DNA of 57,131 bases. Source: a delta proteobacterium NaphS2 (lineage in GTDB: Bacteria > Desulfobacterota > DSM-4660 > Desulfatiglandales > Desulfatiglandaceae). The notes under the pieces are model-generated. The model saw only the letters and a program-made list of their open reading frames with translations. It searched no databases and was not told where the DNA came from. Both the position numbers and the translations under genes were made by a program. This document shows positions 34,068-43,211 of the stretch, piece by piece. The DNA lies in NCBI GenBank assembly GCA_000179315.1, contig ADZZ01000800.1:1-57131 (forward strand), in the 5' to 3' direction. Positions within the stretch are counted from its first letter, which is position 1; each line of letters starts with the position of its first letter.

Positions 34068-34643
34068 GTGACCAAGCCTGAATGGCATATCTATCTGGGG
34101 GAAATCCCCTCTAGTGCAAAGGAGAATTTCTGGGTTAGCTTTGAGAGCGATCCCGGCTTGAAAAAGACTAAATCAAATATATATGGTAGGTGCCTCCCAT
34201 GCATACAAAACCTTTATTATCAGTTGAAAGAGGGGCGTACTGAAATTGCCCTTGGGCCTGCTTACAATTGCTGGAAGATGACGGCGGTAGTGGCTGACAT
34301 TGACCAATGCCTCGCGCTTTTAAATGAATTTGAGGTGAAATTTCCAAGGGGGCACGTATATGGGAAATTTGGAAGCGGTCGAGCAAATTCGAGCACCAAA
34401 GTTGTTGTGTTTCACGCCGAAAACGAGGTGGACCGGGATAACGTCAGAAGAGCATTGAGTGAGTGCCTCCCATGTGTGAACAAGAGCGGAAAGGTTTTGA
34501 TTTCGAGGGCCTGCGCCATACTCTACGAAGGCATCCTGGGAGACTGGCGGCGGTGGTTGCCCATAACGCCCATCAAAAATCCCGAGAAGGTAAGCGGTGT
34601 CTTGGAACGAATAAAAAAGACACTGTTTTGGGCCATTATGTGA
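34068..34643 (+). CDS. Uncharacterised 191-aa protein with two CLPC motifs
   Basis: I do not recognise a family. The frame starts at GTG 34068 (MTKPEWHIYLGEIPSS). Two similar segments, GRCLPCIQN (about residue 42) and SECLPCVNK (about residue 133), each contain C-x2-C, and the DNA TGCCTCCCATG recurs in both. Such pairs could bind a metal or form a disulfide. The C-terminal part has a Trp-rich stretch (GDWRRWLPITPIKNP). No signal peptide or membrane segment is clear. It lies between the SDR remnant and the DUF120 gene on the same strand as the second molybdenum hydroxylase. Confidence 0.6.
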   Translation: MTKPEWHIYLGEIPSSAKENFWVSFESDPGLKKTKSNIYGRCLPCIQNLYYQLKEGRTEIALGPAYNCWKMTAVVADIDQCLALLNEFEVKFPRGHVYGKFGSGRANSSTKVVVFHAENEVDRDNVRRALSECLPCVNKSGKVLISRACAILYEGILGDWRRWLPITPIKNPEKVSGVLERIKKTLFWAIM

Positions 34644-34709
34644 CATATTCCAGTCAGATTTGTTTGTAGCAATTCCTCAATATCGATTTAGAGATGCGGG
34701 GACAGTATT

Positions 34710-35120
34710 ATGAAGACAGACAATGCCGTTGTTTTTGGACGGGCTGTCAAAGGGTTAGGCGTTTCCCAAGGATTTACCGAAATTGCATGGGTTAAAGACC
34801 AATTGAATTCAAAAGGGAAAATAGTCCCGTATCCTGGGACTTTTAATCTGGAAGTGGAAGATCCGGATGGTCTGGAACGACTGAAAAAAATAAGAAAGGG
34901 CAAGGGTTTTGAGATCACGCCCGAGGACCCTTCTTTTTGCAGTGCCATGTGCATTCCTGTCGTTGTGGAAGGAAGCGTCAACGGGGTAATGGTGATACCG
35001 GAGGTGGCCGATTATCCGGTCTCAAAGGTCGAGATCATCGCCTCATGTAATATAAGAGACACTTTGTCAATAAACGATGGAGATCTTGTGAAACTGGAGG
35101 TAACCGTCCCGGATGAATAA
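34710..35120 (+). CDS. DUF120-type CTP-dependent riboflavin kinase-like protein
   Basis: This 136-aa protein matches the archaeal RibK (DUF120) pattern: GLGVSQGFTEIAWVKDQL, IVPYPGTFNLEVED (the PGTxN motif), then CSAMCIPVVVEG and NIRDTLSINDGDLVKLEV. The archaeal enzymes make FMN from riboflavin using CTP. The gene precedes the FAD subunit of a molybdenum hydroxylase by about 135 bases on the same strand, so it may supply flavin for that enzyme or bind a related ligand. An archaeal-type family in a bacterial context suggests transfer, though DUF120 does occur in bacteria. The activity is inferred. Confidence 0.75.
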   Translation: MKTDNAVVFGRAVKGLGVSQGFTEIAWVKDQLNSKGKIVPYPGTFNLEVEDPDGLERLKKIRKGKGFEITPEDPSFCSAMCIPVVVEGSVNGVMVIPEVADYPVSKVEIIASCNIRDTLSINDGDLVKLEVTVPDE

Positions 35121-35255
35121 ATTTCATGATGCCACACGATTCAGGTATCTCAATGTGCTTCAGGAATTCTGACATGGGGATAATGGTTTTTTGATGTTTC
35201 ATTCAATTCAGCCGGGACATGAATTTTGGAGTTCCGAGAAAGTCAGGAGGGTAAA

Positions 35256-36134
35256 ATGCTTTTACCAAAATTTGAATACCATGAGCCTAAAACGGTCCAA
35301 GAGGCCTGCCGGATCGTTGGGGAATTGGGCGAAAAGGCGAAAGTCCTTTCCGGCGGCACGGATCTGCTCGTCAACATGAAGAAGAAACTGATTCAACCGG
35401 AGCACGTCGTGTCCCTTTCAAAGATCGAGGACTTGAAGGGCATTTTCCGGGAAAACGGTCAGGTGAAAATCGGCGCATGTGCCACGGCAGGCGAGATTGC
35501 CGGTTCCGAAGTGATCAAGGATACACTGGCCGACGTCGCTGAAGCGGCGAGTGTCCTTGGATCTCCGTTGATCCGAAATCTTGCCACCATAGCCGGTAAT
35601 ATGACGTCGGCCAGGCCGGCGGCGGATCTTCCTCCTTCCCTCATGGCCTATGGGGCCAAAGCGAAACTGGTAAAAGCCTCCGGGGAACGATCTGTCGATT
35701 TGAACGATTTTTTTACGGGTGTCGGTAAAACCGTTATGACACCCGATGAAATTTTGACGGAGATTGCCGTTGAGATTCCCCAAGAGCCTTATGGTGACCA
35801 TTATATCAAGTTGGGTGTCAGGCAAGCACTCGAAATCTCCCTGGTGAATGTGGCAGCTCTTATCCTTTTAGACGGACCTGAAGGTCCCATCAAAGAAGCC
35901 CGAATTGTCCTGGGATCTGTGGCGCCCACTCCGATCCGGGCGCTGTCCGCGGAGACCGTTCTGGCCGGTCAGGTGCCTTCCGATGTGCTTTTTGAGCGGG
36001 CAGGGGAAGCGGCAGCCAACGATAGTAAACCGATTGACGATTTCAGGGGTTCGGCCGAATACCGGCGTGACATGGTGGGAGTGCTGACAAAACGGGCCTT
36101 GAAAACGGCTCTTGACAGGGCAACATCCCGTTGA
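35256..36134 (+). CDS. Molybdenum hydroxylase FAD-binding subunit (CoxM/HcrB-like)
   Basis: This 292-aa subunit has KVLSGGTDLLVNMK for the FAD pyrophosphate, SPLIRNLATIAGNMTSARPAAD for the second FAD contact, and a C-terminal CO_deh_flav_C domain (RIVLGSVAPTPIRA). The frame opens earlier, but the ATG at 35256 follows AGGAGGG and fits the family start. It lacks the extra Cys loop and the GltD insertion seen in the FAD subunit at 5533-7896. Order FAD, Fe-S, Mo; its end is separated from the next start by 14 bases. Confidence 0.95.
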   Translation: MLLPKFEYHEPKTVQEACRIVGELGEKAKVLSGGTDLLVNMKKKLIQPEHVVSLSKIEDLKGIFRENGQVKIGACATAGEIAGSEVIKDTLADVAEAASVLGSPLIRNLATIAGNMTSARPAADLPPSLMAYGAKAKLVKASGERSVDLNDFFTGVGKTVMTPDEILTEIAVEIPQEPYGDHYIKLGVRQALEISLVNVAALILLDGPEGPIKEARIVLGSVAPTPIRALSAETVLAGQVPSDVLFERAGEAAANDSKPIDDFRGSAEYRRDMVGVLTKRALKTALDRATSR

Positions 36135-36148
36135 TGGAGGAGATTAAC

Positions 36149-36607
36149 ATGAAAAAACTGATACAGATGACCATAAACGATACAGACTGCGAGATCGCTG
36201 TGAGACCGAACCAGACGCTGGCGGACGTGCTGCGACAGGAATTGGGGCTCACCGGAACCAAAAAGGGATGTGAGGTCGGGGAGTGCGGTACATGCACCGT
36301 GATTTTAAATGGGAAACCCGTTAATTCCTGCCTTGTTTTGGCAGTTCAAGCCGATGGCTGCAGTATCTTGACCATTGAAGGGATGCAAACGGATGAAGGG
36401 CTTCATCCCATTCAGGAAGCCTTTATTGATAAGGGCGCCATTCAATGCGGTTTTTGTACCTCAGGAATGATTCTTTCGGCAAAAAGCCTACTGGACCAGA
36501 ACCCTCATCCTGACGACAAAGAAGTTCGGACCGCCATATCCGGGAATCTTTGCCGGTGTACGGGTTACCAGAAAATCGTCGAGGCGATTAAGGGCGTTAA
36601 TGAATAG
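36149..36607 (+). CDS. Molybdenum hydroxylase [2Fe-2S] subunit (CoxS-like)
   Basis: This 152-aa subunit has a plant-type ferredoxin motif CEVGECGTCTVILNG with Cys in NSCL, then the second cluster ligands CGFCTSGM and CRCTGY. I start it at ATG 36149, preceded by GGAGGAG, rather than at 36131. It links the Mo subunit downstream (46-base gap) to the FAD subunit upstream. The motifs are complete, so it should carry both clusters. Confidence 0.95.
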   Translation: MKKLIQMTINDTDCEIAVRPNQTLADVLRQELGLTGTKKGCEVGECGTCTVILNGKPVNSCLVLAVQADGCSILTIEGMQTDEGLHPIQEAFIDKGAIQCGFCTSGMILSAKSLLDQNPHPDDKEVRTAISGNLCRCTGYQKIVEAIKGVNE

Positions 36608-36653
36608 GGCCTCGATTTCCTGACCACTTAGCGAATAGAAAGGGAGATGCAAG

Positions 36654-39014
36654 ATGGGTAAATATGACGTGATCAACACGCGTGCTCGTAGGCTGGATGC
36701 CCCGGATAAGGCAACAGGACGGGCCAAGTACGTCGATGACATATGCTTGCCGGGGATGTTGTTCGGGGCAATGCTCCAAAGCCCCTTGCCCCATGCCGAA
36801 ATTTTGAACATTGACACCTCCGCGGCCAAGAAGCTTCCGGGCGTCAAATCAGTGGTGACGGCCGAGGATGCCGGCATGGTCAAATACGGCGTCAGTCCGG
36901 CCCGGTATGACGAAACCGTTTTCTGCAAAGACAAGGTCCATTACATCGGAGACGAAGTTGCCGCCGTGGCCGCCATTGATTTGGATACCGCTCTGGAAGC
37001 GGTTTCCCTGATCAAGGTGGATTATGAAGAACTGCCCGCGGTATTCACCGTCGACGAGGCCGTGGCCGAAGGCGCCCCGTTAATTCATGAAGATTTTCCG
37101 CGCAATATCTGCGGTGAAGTCCATAATGAATTCGGCGATGTTGAAAAAGCATTCAAGGAATGCGACCTGATCCGGACGGACACCTTCAAAAACAAGCGCC
37201 AGGACGCGGGATTTCTCGAACCAAACGGTTGTATCGCAGACTTTGATCCGCTGGGTCGCCTGACGCTGTACAGCTCAACGCAGGTCCCCCATTACGTACA
37301 GAGAATCGTTGCCATGGTCCTGGGCCTTCCCATCGGCAAGGTGCGGGTTATCAAACCCTGCATCGGCGGAGGATTCGGTCCAAAGGCAGGAACCACTCCC
37401 ATGGAACTGATCGCCTGTCTCCTTTCCATGAAGACCGGAAAACCGGTAAAAATGAATTATACCAGGGAACAGGTGTTTCTTTTCGGCAGGGCGCGCCACC
37501 AGTTTGTCCATACGATGACGACCGGCGTGAAAAAGGACGGTACCCTGATGGCCCTCAAAAACAAATGTTATCTGGAAGGAGGCGCCTATACGAGTTTTGG
37601 TATTGCAACGGTCTACTATGCGGGATCTCTTCTTACCGGGCCCTACAAGTTGCGGAATATGAAGTATGACGGGTACCGAATCTATACCAATAAACCTACT
37701 TGCGGTGCCCAGAGGGGCCACGGCTCCGTCATATCCCGGGCCGCCTGGGAACAACAGCTGGATTGTGTCGCTGAAGACCTCGGCATGGATCCCCTTGAAT
37801 TCAGACTCAAAAACGTGATGGAGACAGGGGACACGACCATTAACGATCTGTACACGAGCAGCCTCGGCATGAAAGAATGTCTCGAAGCGGTGAAAACCGG
37901 GTCGACCTGGAAAGAAAAGCGCGGCAAGCTGCCGAAGGGCAAGGGCATCGGTTTGGCCGGCGGTTTTTTTGTTTCCGGCGCCGGCTACCCGATCTATCGG
38001 TCCGATACCCCTCATTCCACGGTAACCATCAAACTCAGTGATGACGGGGGAAATGCGCGGGTTTATACCGCTTCGGCGGAGATCGGTCAGGGATCCGATA
38101 CCACGTTTGCCATGATTGCCGCCGAAACCCTGGGGATTCCCTTGAGCGATGTCGCCGTATCGTCCGGCGACACGGATTTTGGGGTGGATTTGGGCGCCTA
38201 CTCCAGCAGACAGACCCTGATGACCGGTCATGCCACCAAAAGGGCGGCAGAGAACGTCAAAGCGCAAGTGCTGGCGGTTCTGTCCGAACAACTGGACATC
38301 CCCGCAGAGGAAATGGATATCAAAAAGGGGCTGATTGAATTCAGGAATGGAAACCCCGATTTTGAAGGGCTCAGGACCCGGTATCTCAAAGAGCACAGGG
38401 GATGGACGGATCACCCCGGCGGCGATGATTTGACTTTCAGGGAGGCCGCGCGGGTCGCTTTTCTTGAGAAAGGTCCCATCGTGGGGTCAGGCGCGTATAA
38501 GCCGGGTGATCTCGGCGGGAAGTATAAAGGAGCGGCGGTGGGTACTTCGCCTGCCTATTCATGTTCCGCGGCGGTTGTGGAGGTCGGCGTGGACATGGAG
38601 ACCGGAAAGGTGACGGTTGACAACATGACCGACGCACATGACTGTGGGTTTGCCATCAACCGAACCTCGGTGGAAGCCCAGTTGCAGGGGTCCCTCTCCA
38701 TGGGATTGGGCGAGACCCTGTTTGAGGAGGTCAAGTTTGACAATAAGGGAGGTATCCTGAATGCCGATTTCGGCGAGTACAAGATCCCCACCGCACTTGA
38801 CATGGCACCTGTGGACACCATCATTGTGGAAAGCGATGAGCCCAATGGCCCTTACGGCGCCAAAGAAGTGGGAGAAGGAGCAATTCTACCGACGATCCCG
38901 GCCATTCTGAATGCGGTTTATGATGCGATCGGAGTGCGTATATGGGAACTTCCTTTGACCCCTGAAAGGGTTTATATGGCGATCAAGAAGAAGAAAGAAG
39001 AGCAGAAGGATTGA
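36654..39014 (+). CDS. Molybdenum hydroxylase large subunit (CoxL/HcrA-like)
   Basis: This 786-aa molybdopterin subunit has DAPDKATGRAKYVDDI at the start, the cofactor loop CIGGGFGPKAG, RGHGSVISRAAWEQQLD, EIGQGSDTTFAMIAAE, and GAKEVGEGAI, which carries the catalytic Glu. It resembles 4-hydroxybenzoyl-CoA reductase alpha and related aryl- or heterocycle hydroxylases, but the substrate is not decided. AGGGAG lies before the ATG. It ends the FAD/Fe-S/Mo operon, and a GC-rich hairpin follows at 39029-39052. Unlike the first large subunit (3251-5518), it keeps the canonical GGFG loop. Confidence 0.94.
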   Translation: MGKYDVINTRARRLDAPDKATGRAKYVDDICLPGMLFGAMLQSPLPHAEILNIDTSAAKKLPGVKSVVTAEDAGMVKYGVSPARYDETVFCKDKVHYIGDEVAAVAAIDLDTALEAVSLIKVDYEELPAVFTVDEAVAEGAPLIHEDFPRNICGEVHNEFGDVEKAFKECDLIRTDTFKNKRQDAGFLEPNGCIADFDPLGRLTLYSSTQVPHYVQRIVAMVLGLPIGKVRVIKPCIGGGFGPKAGTTPMELIACLLSMKTGKPVKMNYTREQVFLFGRARHQFVHTMTTGVKKDGTLMALKNKCYLEGGAYTSFGIATVYYAGSLLTGPYKLRNMKYDGYRIYTNKPTCGAQRGHGSVISRAAWEQQLDCVAEDLGMDPLEFRLKNVMETGDTTINDLYTSSLGMKECLEAVKTGSTWKEKRGKLPKGKGIGLAGGFFVSGAGYPIYRSDTPHSTVTIKLSDDGGNARVYTASAEIGQGSDTTFAMIAAETLGIPLSDVAVSSGDTDFGVDLGAYSSRQTLMTGHATKRAAENVKAQVLAVLSEQLDIPAEEMDIKKGLIEFRNGNPDFEGLRTRYLKEHRGWTDHPGGDDLTFREAARVAFLEKGPIVGSGAYKPGDLGGKYKGAAVGTSPAYSCSAAVVEVGVDMETGKVTVDNMTDAHDCGFAINRTSVEAQLQGSLSMGLGETLFEEVKFDNKGGILNADFGEYKIPTALDMAPVDTIIVESDEPNGPYGAKEVGEGAILPTIPAILNAVYDAIGVRIWELPLTPERVYMAIKKKKEEQKD

Positions 39015-39028
39015 TACAAGTTTACTGC

Positions 39029-39052
39029 CACGCCCTCGGAGGAGAGGGCGTG
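39029..39052. terminator. Hairpin after the second molybdenum hydroxylase operon
   Basis: The perfect stem CACGCCCTC-GGAGGA-GAGGGCGTG lies 15 bases after the large subunit stop. There is no T-run, so it may be a Rho-assisted or mRNA-stabilising hairpin. It abuts the thiolase remnant on the other strand. Confidence 0.55.
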
Positions 39053-39190
39053 TGACCATGATGCGGCATCCCGTGCTGCCTATCGGATGTCCGAGACCGA
39101 TACCCGATCCGTTCACATTGGTGATCTCCCGGTTTAGCCCCAGTTCCATTTCACATCCCGGATATTGGGCTGCAAAAGCTTCGTTTTTAT
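39053..39190 (-). pseudogene. Thiolase fragment (acetyl-CoA acyltransferase)
   Basis: The minus strand encodes a short stretch typical of thiolases near the catalytic His: NEAFAAQYPGCEMELGLNRE, then NVNGSGIGLGHPIGSTGCRI and MVT. The sequence on both sides does not continue the family, and the C-terminal Cys-containing part (CxGxG) is missing. It lies between the molybdenum operon hairpin and an acyl-CoA dehydrogenase on the same strand, so it is probably the residue of a beta-oxidation cluster. Confidence 0.8.
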
Positions 39191-39234
39191 TCCTTTCCTT
39201 GATCATGGTTTGAATATTATTTGCAACCAGCGAT

Positions 39235-40422
39235 TTATTCTCGATACGATCTGAAAAGGTGCTTGCCGATAAGCATCTTCTGCACATTCGAAGTTCCTTC
39301 AAGGTATTCCATGCCTCTGGCATCGGAACTCAACTGGTTAACAAGATCGTTTTTAAAATAGCCTCTGCCCCCCATCAGTATTTGCGCCCGGGATGCCGTT
39401 TCCATTACCATTTGCGATGCGAAAAGCTTGGCCTGCGCTGAACTCAAACCGTAGTAGGGCGTACCAATCTGTTTCAGAGCATGAAAACACAATCCTCTGG
39501 CCGCCGTCATTTTGGTGAACATGTCCGAAATCTGAAAACTGATATCCTGGCTCTGTGTCAATGGATGATCAAATTGTTCTCTTCGTTGAACATAATGAAA
39601 AACCTCACGAAAAATCCGGTATGCCAGTCCGCAGCAGATACCCGCGATGTGTATTTTTCCCCTGTCAATCACATTGACGGACCCGATCAGACCACGACCT
39701 TCATCCCCCACCAGATTCTCCCCTGGCACAGGGGCATCCTCGAAAATAAGTCTTCCGGTGGGCAATATTTTCAACCCGTCTTTTTCCGGCAGCTTTCTTA
39801 CGGTGAAGTTCGGAGTAGACGATTCGACGATAAAAAGGCTCAGGGAGCGAGGACCTTTAACCCCCTTTGTGTTGGCCAGTACAGTATATATTTCCGCCAG
39901 ACCGCTATTGGAAATGAATATTTTTTCTCCATTGAACAAATATCCGGCTCCGTTTTTCCTGGCCATGAGCCCTATTCCGCCCGCGTCCGATCCGGCCGAT
40001 TTTTCAGTCATGGCGATGGCCCCGAATGCCCCCTCAGCCATCATGGGAAGATACTGATCTTTCTGAGCGTCGGTTCCCTGCAAAATGATGTCCACAGCCC
40101 GCCCATGCGAAGCAAAAACAACTCCCAATCCGGGAGAAGCATAGCCCAGAAGTTCCATCATAAAGTAGATGTCTTCCTCCGATGCTTTTTGGTTTCCGTA
40201 TCGGGCGGGAACAAAAAGTTTAAAGATATCGGCTTCTTTCAAAGCGGTAATAATTTGAGACCATTCATCGGGAAATACCGCCTTGTTGTTCTCCAGTTTC
40301 GCATACAGAAAAGGGTAGGAGGGAAGGACTGTTTCTTTGATGACGGAAACAAAATCGTCAGCCCATTTCTTGCCTCTCCAGTCCGGGTTGAACGAACCGA
40401 GGATGTTCAAGAGATTATCCAT
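39235..40422 (-). CDS. Acyl-CoA dehydrogenase
   Basis: This 395-aa flavoenzyme has the typical motifs [22 protein letters not shown], an RREQFDHPL region that binds [16 protein letters not shown], and [14 protein letters not shown] with the usual catalytic Glu. It would oxidise an acyl-CoA to enoyl-CoA, passing electrons to ETF. The chain or branch specificity is unknown. The ribosome site is AAAGAGG. Its 5' end overlaps a truncated cobalamin-binding subunit by 8 bases, a junction that looks recombined. The gene itself appears complete. Confidence 0.92.
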   Translation of the reverse strand: MDNLLNILGSFNPDWRGKKWADDFVSVIKETVLPSYPFLYAKLENNKAVFPDEWSQIITALKEADIFKLFVPARYGNQKASEEDIYFMMELLGYASPGLGVVFASHGRAVDIILQGTDAQKDQYLPMMAEGAFGAIAMTEKSAGSDAGGIGLMARKNGAGYLFNGEKIFISNSGLAEIYTVLANTKGVKGPRSLSLFIVESSTPNFTVRKLPEKDGLKILPTGRLIFEDAPVPGENLVGDEGRGLIGSVNVIDRGKIHIAGICCGLAYRIFREVFHYVQRREQFDHPLTQSQDISFQISDMFTKMTAARGLCFHALKQIGTPYYGLSSAQAKLFASQMVMETASRAQILMGGRGYFKNDLVNQLSSDARGMEYLEGTSNVQKMLIGKHLFRSYRE

Positions 40423-40588
40423 GGTAGTTGCCTCTTTCTAAAATCTGTGAAGGGGTCTGCCGGAGACCGGTGTAAACAACCTCCATCCCCGCATCCATTA
40501 AGGCGGACGCGACGACTTTGACGCCCCTGTCATGGCCGTCCAGTCCCGGTTTTGTCGCCAACACTCTGATTTTTTTTGTTTTACCCAT
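40415..40588 (-). pseudogene. Truncated methylmalonyl-CoA mutase cobalamin-binding subunit
   Basis: The ATG at 40588, with an AGGAGA ribosome site, opens [20 protein letters not shown] and continues [30 protein letters not shown]. This is the start of a B12-binding domain with the DxHxxG cobalt-ligand motif (LDGHDRG). After about 50 residues the family sequence breaks off and the frame ends (ERGNYHG) at the start of the acyl-CoA dehydrogenase. Normal subunits are about 130-140 aa, so ~80 residues including the nucleotide-tail groove are gone. The mutase large subunit directly upstream would need another B12 subunit. Confidence 0.88.
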
Positions 40589-40605
40589 TGTTGTCTCCTG
40601 TTTGA

Positions 40606-42270
40606 TTACCGTAGCGTGTTAATGCCCTGGTATTCACCGAATATACCGCGCAGCACGTCGCAAATTTCTCCAAGGGTCGCATACGCTCTCACGGCTTCCA
40701 TAATCAGGGGCATGAGATTGTCGTTTCCCCGGGCGCCCCGGTCCAGTGCCGCCAGTGCATTATTCACGTTGTCGTTGTTTCTCCCGGCTTTAAGGTTTTT
40801 GAGACGTTCCATCTGCTGGGTTCGAACCGCCGGGTCTACCCGCAACAGATTTTTGGGCTTTTCTTCGTCAATGTGAAAGCGGTTAAGCCCCACCACAATC
40901 CGTTCTTCCTTTTCAATCTCCCGTTGATAGGTGTAGGCACTATCCTGTATTTCCCGTTGTACGTACCCCTGCTCAATGGCGGTGGGCGCGCCTCCCATCT
41001 CGTCGATCTTTTTTATATAAGCGTAAGCCCGGTCATAGATTTCCCGGGTGAGGGCTTCTACATAATAGGAGCCGGCCAGCGGATCCACCGTGTCGGTCAC
41101 GCCTGTTTCGTATGCAATTAACTGTTGCGTTTTGAGCGCGATCTGGACGGACTCTTCCGAAGGGAGGCTCAATGCCTCGTCCATGGAATTGGTGTGCAGG
41201 GACTGGGTGCCGCCCAAGACTGCAGCCATGGCCTGAAAGGCGACACGCACGATGTTATTTTTGGGCTGCTGGGCGGTGAGTGTACACCCGGCGGTCTGAG
41301 TATGGAACCGGATCATCATGCTTTTGGGGTTTTTAGCGCCAAAACGCTCTTTCATGATATGGGCCCACAACTTCCGGGCAGCCCGGTATTTGGCCACTTC
41401 TTCCATAAAGTCCAGGTGGGCGTTGAAGAAAAAGGATAGTCTGGGCCCGAACGTATCCACATCAAGACCGGCTTTGAGGGCCGCATCCACATAGGCGATG
41501 CCATTTGCTAGAGTGAAGGCCACCTCCTGCACGGCAGTGGACCCCGCTTCCCTGATATGATACCCACTGATGCTGATCGTGTTCCAGAGGGGTACATGCT
41601 CGGCGCAATAGCTGAAAATGTCCGTGATGATCCGCATGGAAGGTTTAGGGGGGAAAATGTAGGTGCCGCGAGACGAATATTCTTTTAGAATATCGTTCTG
41701 GATGGTGCCTTTCAGCTGTTTGGAAGATGCGCCCTGTTTTTCAGCGACCACAATGTACATGGCCAGCAGAACGGCTGCGGGCGCGTTAATGGTCATGGAG
41801 GTGCTGACCTTATCGAGAGGAATTTGGTTGAAGAGGGTCTCCATATCCTTCAAGGAGTCGATAGCCACTCCCACCTTTCCCACTTCTCCAATGGCCATTT
41901 CATTGTCCGAATCATACCCGATCTGGGTTGGCAGATCAAAGGCTACTGACAAACCTGTCTGTCCCTGGTCCAACAGAAACCGATACCGTTTGTTGGACTC
42001 TTCGGCCGAAGCAAAACCGGCATATTGCCGCATGGTCCAGAACCGTCCCCTGTACATGGTGGGCTGAACACCCCGGGTAAACGGGTATTCTCCGGGAAAG
42101 CCCAGCTCCGACAGATAATCACCATCAGTATGGTCGAGGGGGGTATAGACCCTTTTTACGGGAATTCCGGAAGTGTTTACGAATTCAGGCTTGCGTTCAG
42201 GCCGTTTGCTGACTTTCTGATCCACTGCTTCGGACCATTTTTGATAAACACTTTTAAGTAGTTCCGTCAT
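40606..42270 (-). CDS. Methylmalonyl-CoA mutase large (catalytic) subunit
   Basis: This ~554-aa catalytic TIM-barrel subunit converts methylmalonyl-CoA and succinyl-CoA into each other. It has [39 protein letters not shown] and [19 protein letters not shown]. Tyr in PTMY and Arg in [10 protein letters not shown] match the residues that distinguish methylmalonyl- from isobutyryl-CoA mutases. There is no B12-binding domain, so it needs a separate subunit, and the adjacent one is truncated. I prefer the ATG at 42270 (GGAG 6 bases upstream) over 42282. sucD and sucC precede it in the operon, linking it to succinyl-CoA metabolism. Confidence 0.93.
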   Translation of the reverse strand: MTELLKSVYQKWSEAVDQKVSKRPERKPEFVNTSGIPVKRVYTPLDHTDGDYLSELGFPGEYPFTRGVQPTMYRGRFWTMRQYAGFASAEESNKRYRFLLDQGQTGLSVAFDLPTQIGYDSDNEMAIGEVGKVGVAIDSLKDMETLFNQIPLDKVSTSMTINAPAAVLLAMYIVVAEKQGASSKQLKGTIQNDILKEYSSRGTYIFPPKPSMRIITDIFSYCAEHVPLWNTISISGYHIREAGSTAVQEVAFTLANGIAYVDAALKAGLDVDTFGPRLSFFFNAHLDFMEEVAKYRAARKLWAHIMKERFGAKNPKSMMIRFHTQTAGCTLTAQQPKNNIVRVAFQAMAAVLGGTQSLHTNSMDEALSLPSEESVQIALKTQQLIAYETGVTDTVDPLAGSYYVEALTREIYDRAYAYIKKIDEMGGAPTAIEQGYVQREIQDSAYTYQREIEKEERIVVGLNRFHIDEEKPKNLLRVDPAVRTQQMERLKNLKAGRNNDNVNNALAALDRGARGNDNLMPLIMEAVRAYATLGEICDVLRGIFGEYQGINTLR

Positions 42271-42335
42271 TCTTTTCTCCATTTTACTGGGATGTTTCTG
42301 TTAAACATCGCGACTCTTTCTCTCTTTTTCCGGTA

Positions 42336-43211
42336 TCAGATCCGCCCCATCACCTTCAAAACCGTTTTCCCCAATTCCGCAAGGCTGGGCGCCACGGCGA
42401 TGCCCGCTGCTTTAAGGGCCTTGATCTTATCCTGGGCTTTTCCTTTTCCACCGGCGATGATGGCGCCCGCATGGCCCATCCGCTTTCCCGGAGGCGCGGT
42501 CTTCCCCGCAATGAAGGCGGTCACCGGTTTGCTGAAGGATGCCTTGATGTACTCGGCAGCCTCTTCTTCGGCCGTGCCGCCGATCTCACCGATCAACACC
42601 ACCCCGTTGGTCTCCGGGTCGTCTTTGAACCGATTCAGGTGATCGATAAAGCTGCTTCCGATGATGGGATCTCCGCCGATTCCGATGCAGGTGGACTGAC
42701 CCAGTCCCACACCGGTCAACTGTCCCACCACTTCGTAGGTCAGCGTGCCGCTTCGGGAGATAACCCCCATCCGGCCGGGTCGGTGGATGTCCCCCGGCAT
42801 GATACCCACTTTGGTTTTTCCCGGAGAAATAATGCCCGGGCAGTTGGGGCCGATCAGGACCACATCCCTGTCCTTCAAAAAGCGGTCCACTTTTACCATA
42901 TCCAAAGTGGGAATCCCTTCCGTGATGCACACAATCACCTTGATCCCGCTTGCGGCCGCCTCCATGACGGCGTCGGCGGCAAAGGGCGGTGGAACGAAGA
43001 TACAGGAGACATCGGCTCCTTCCCGCTCCACCGCATCGCGCACGGAATGAAAGACGGGGACACCTTCCGCAACTTGGCCGCCTTTTCCGGGCGTCACTCC
43101 GCCCACCACAGAGGTTCCGTAGGCCAGCATCTGTTTCGTATGAAAAGTTCCTTCACGCCCGGTAATCCCCTGTACCACCACTCTGCTTTTGTCATCCACA
43201 AGTATGCTCAT
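42336..43211 (-). CDS. sucD: Succinyl-CoA synthetase alpha subunit
   Basis: This 291-aa subunit has the CoA-binding domain ([19 protein letters not shown]) and the phosphohistidine loop [21 protein letters not shown] and [15 protein letters not shown] are typical. With SucC it makes ATP or GTP from succinyl-CoA. Its ATG overlaps the sucC stop (ATGA), indicating translational coupling. It lies upstream of the methylmalonyl-CoA mutase gene, consistent with propionate or odd-chain/branched acyl-CoA oxidation. Confidence 0.96.
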   Translation of the reverse strand: MSILVDDKSRVVVQGITGREGTFHTKQMLAYGTSVVGGVTPGKGGQVAEGVPVFHSVRDAVEREGADVSCIFVPPPFAADAVMEAAASGIKVIVCITEGIPTLDMVKVDRFLKDRDVVLIGPNCPGIISPGKTKVGIMPGDIHRPGRMGVISRSGTLTYEVVGQLTGVGLGQSTCIGIGGDPIIGSSFIDHLNRFKDDPETNGVVLIGEIGGTAEEEAAEYIKASFSKPVTAFIAGKTAPPGKRMGHAGAIIAGGKGKAQDKIKALKAAGIAVAPSLAELGKTVLKVMGRI

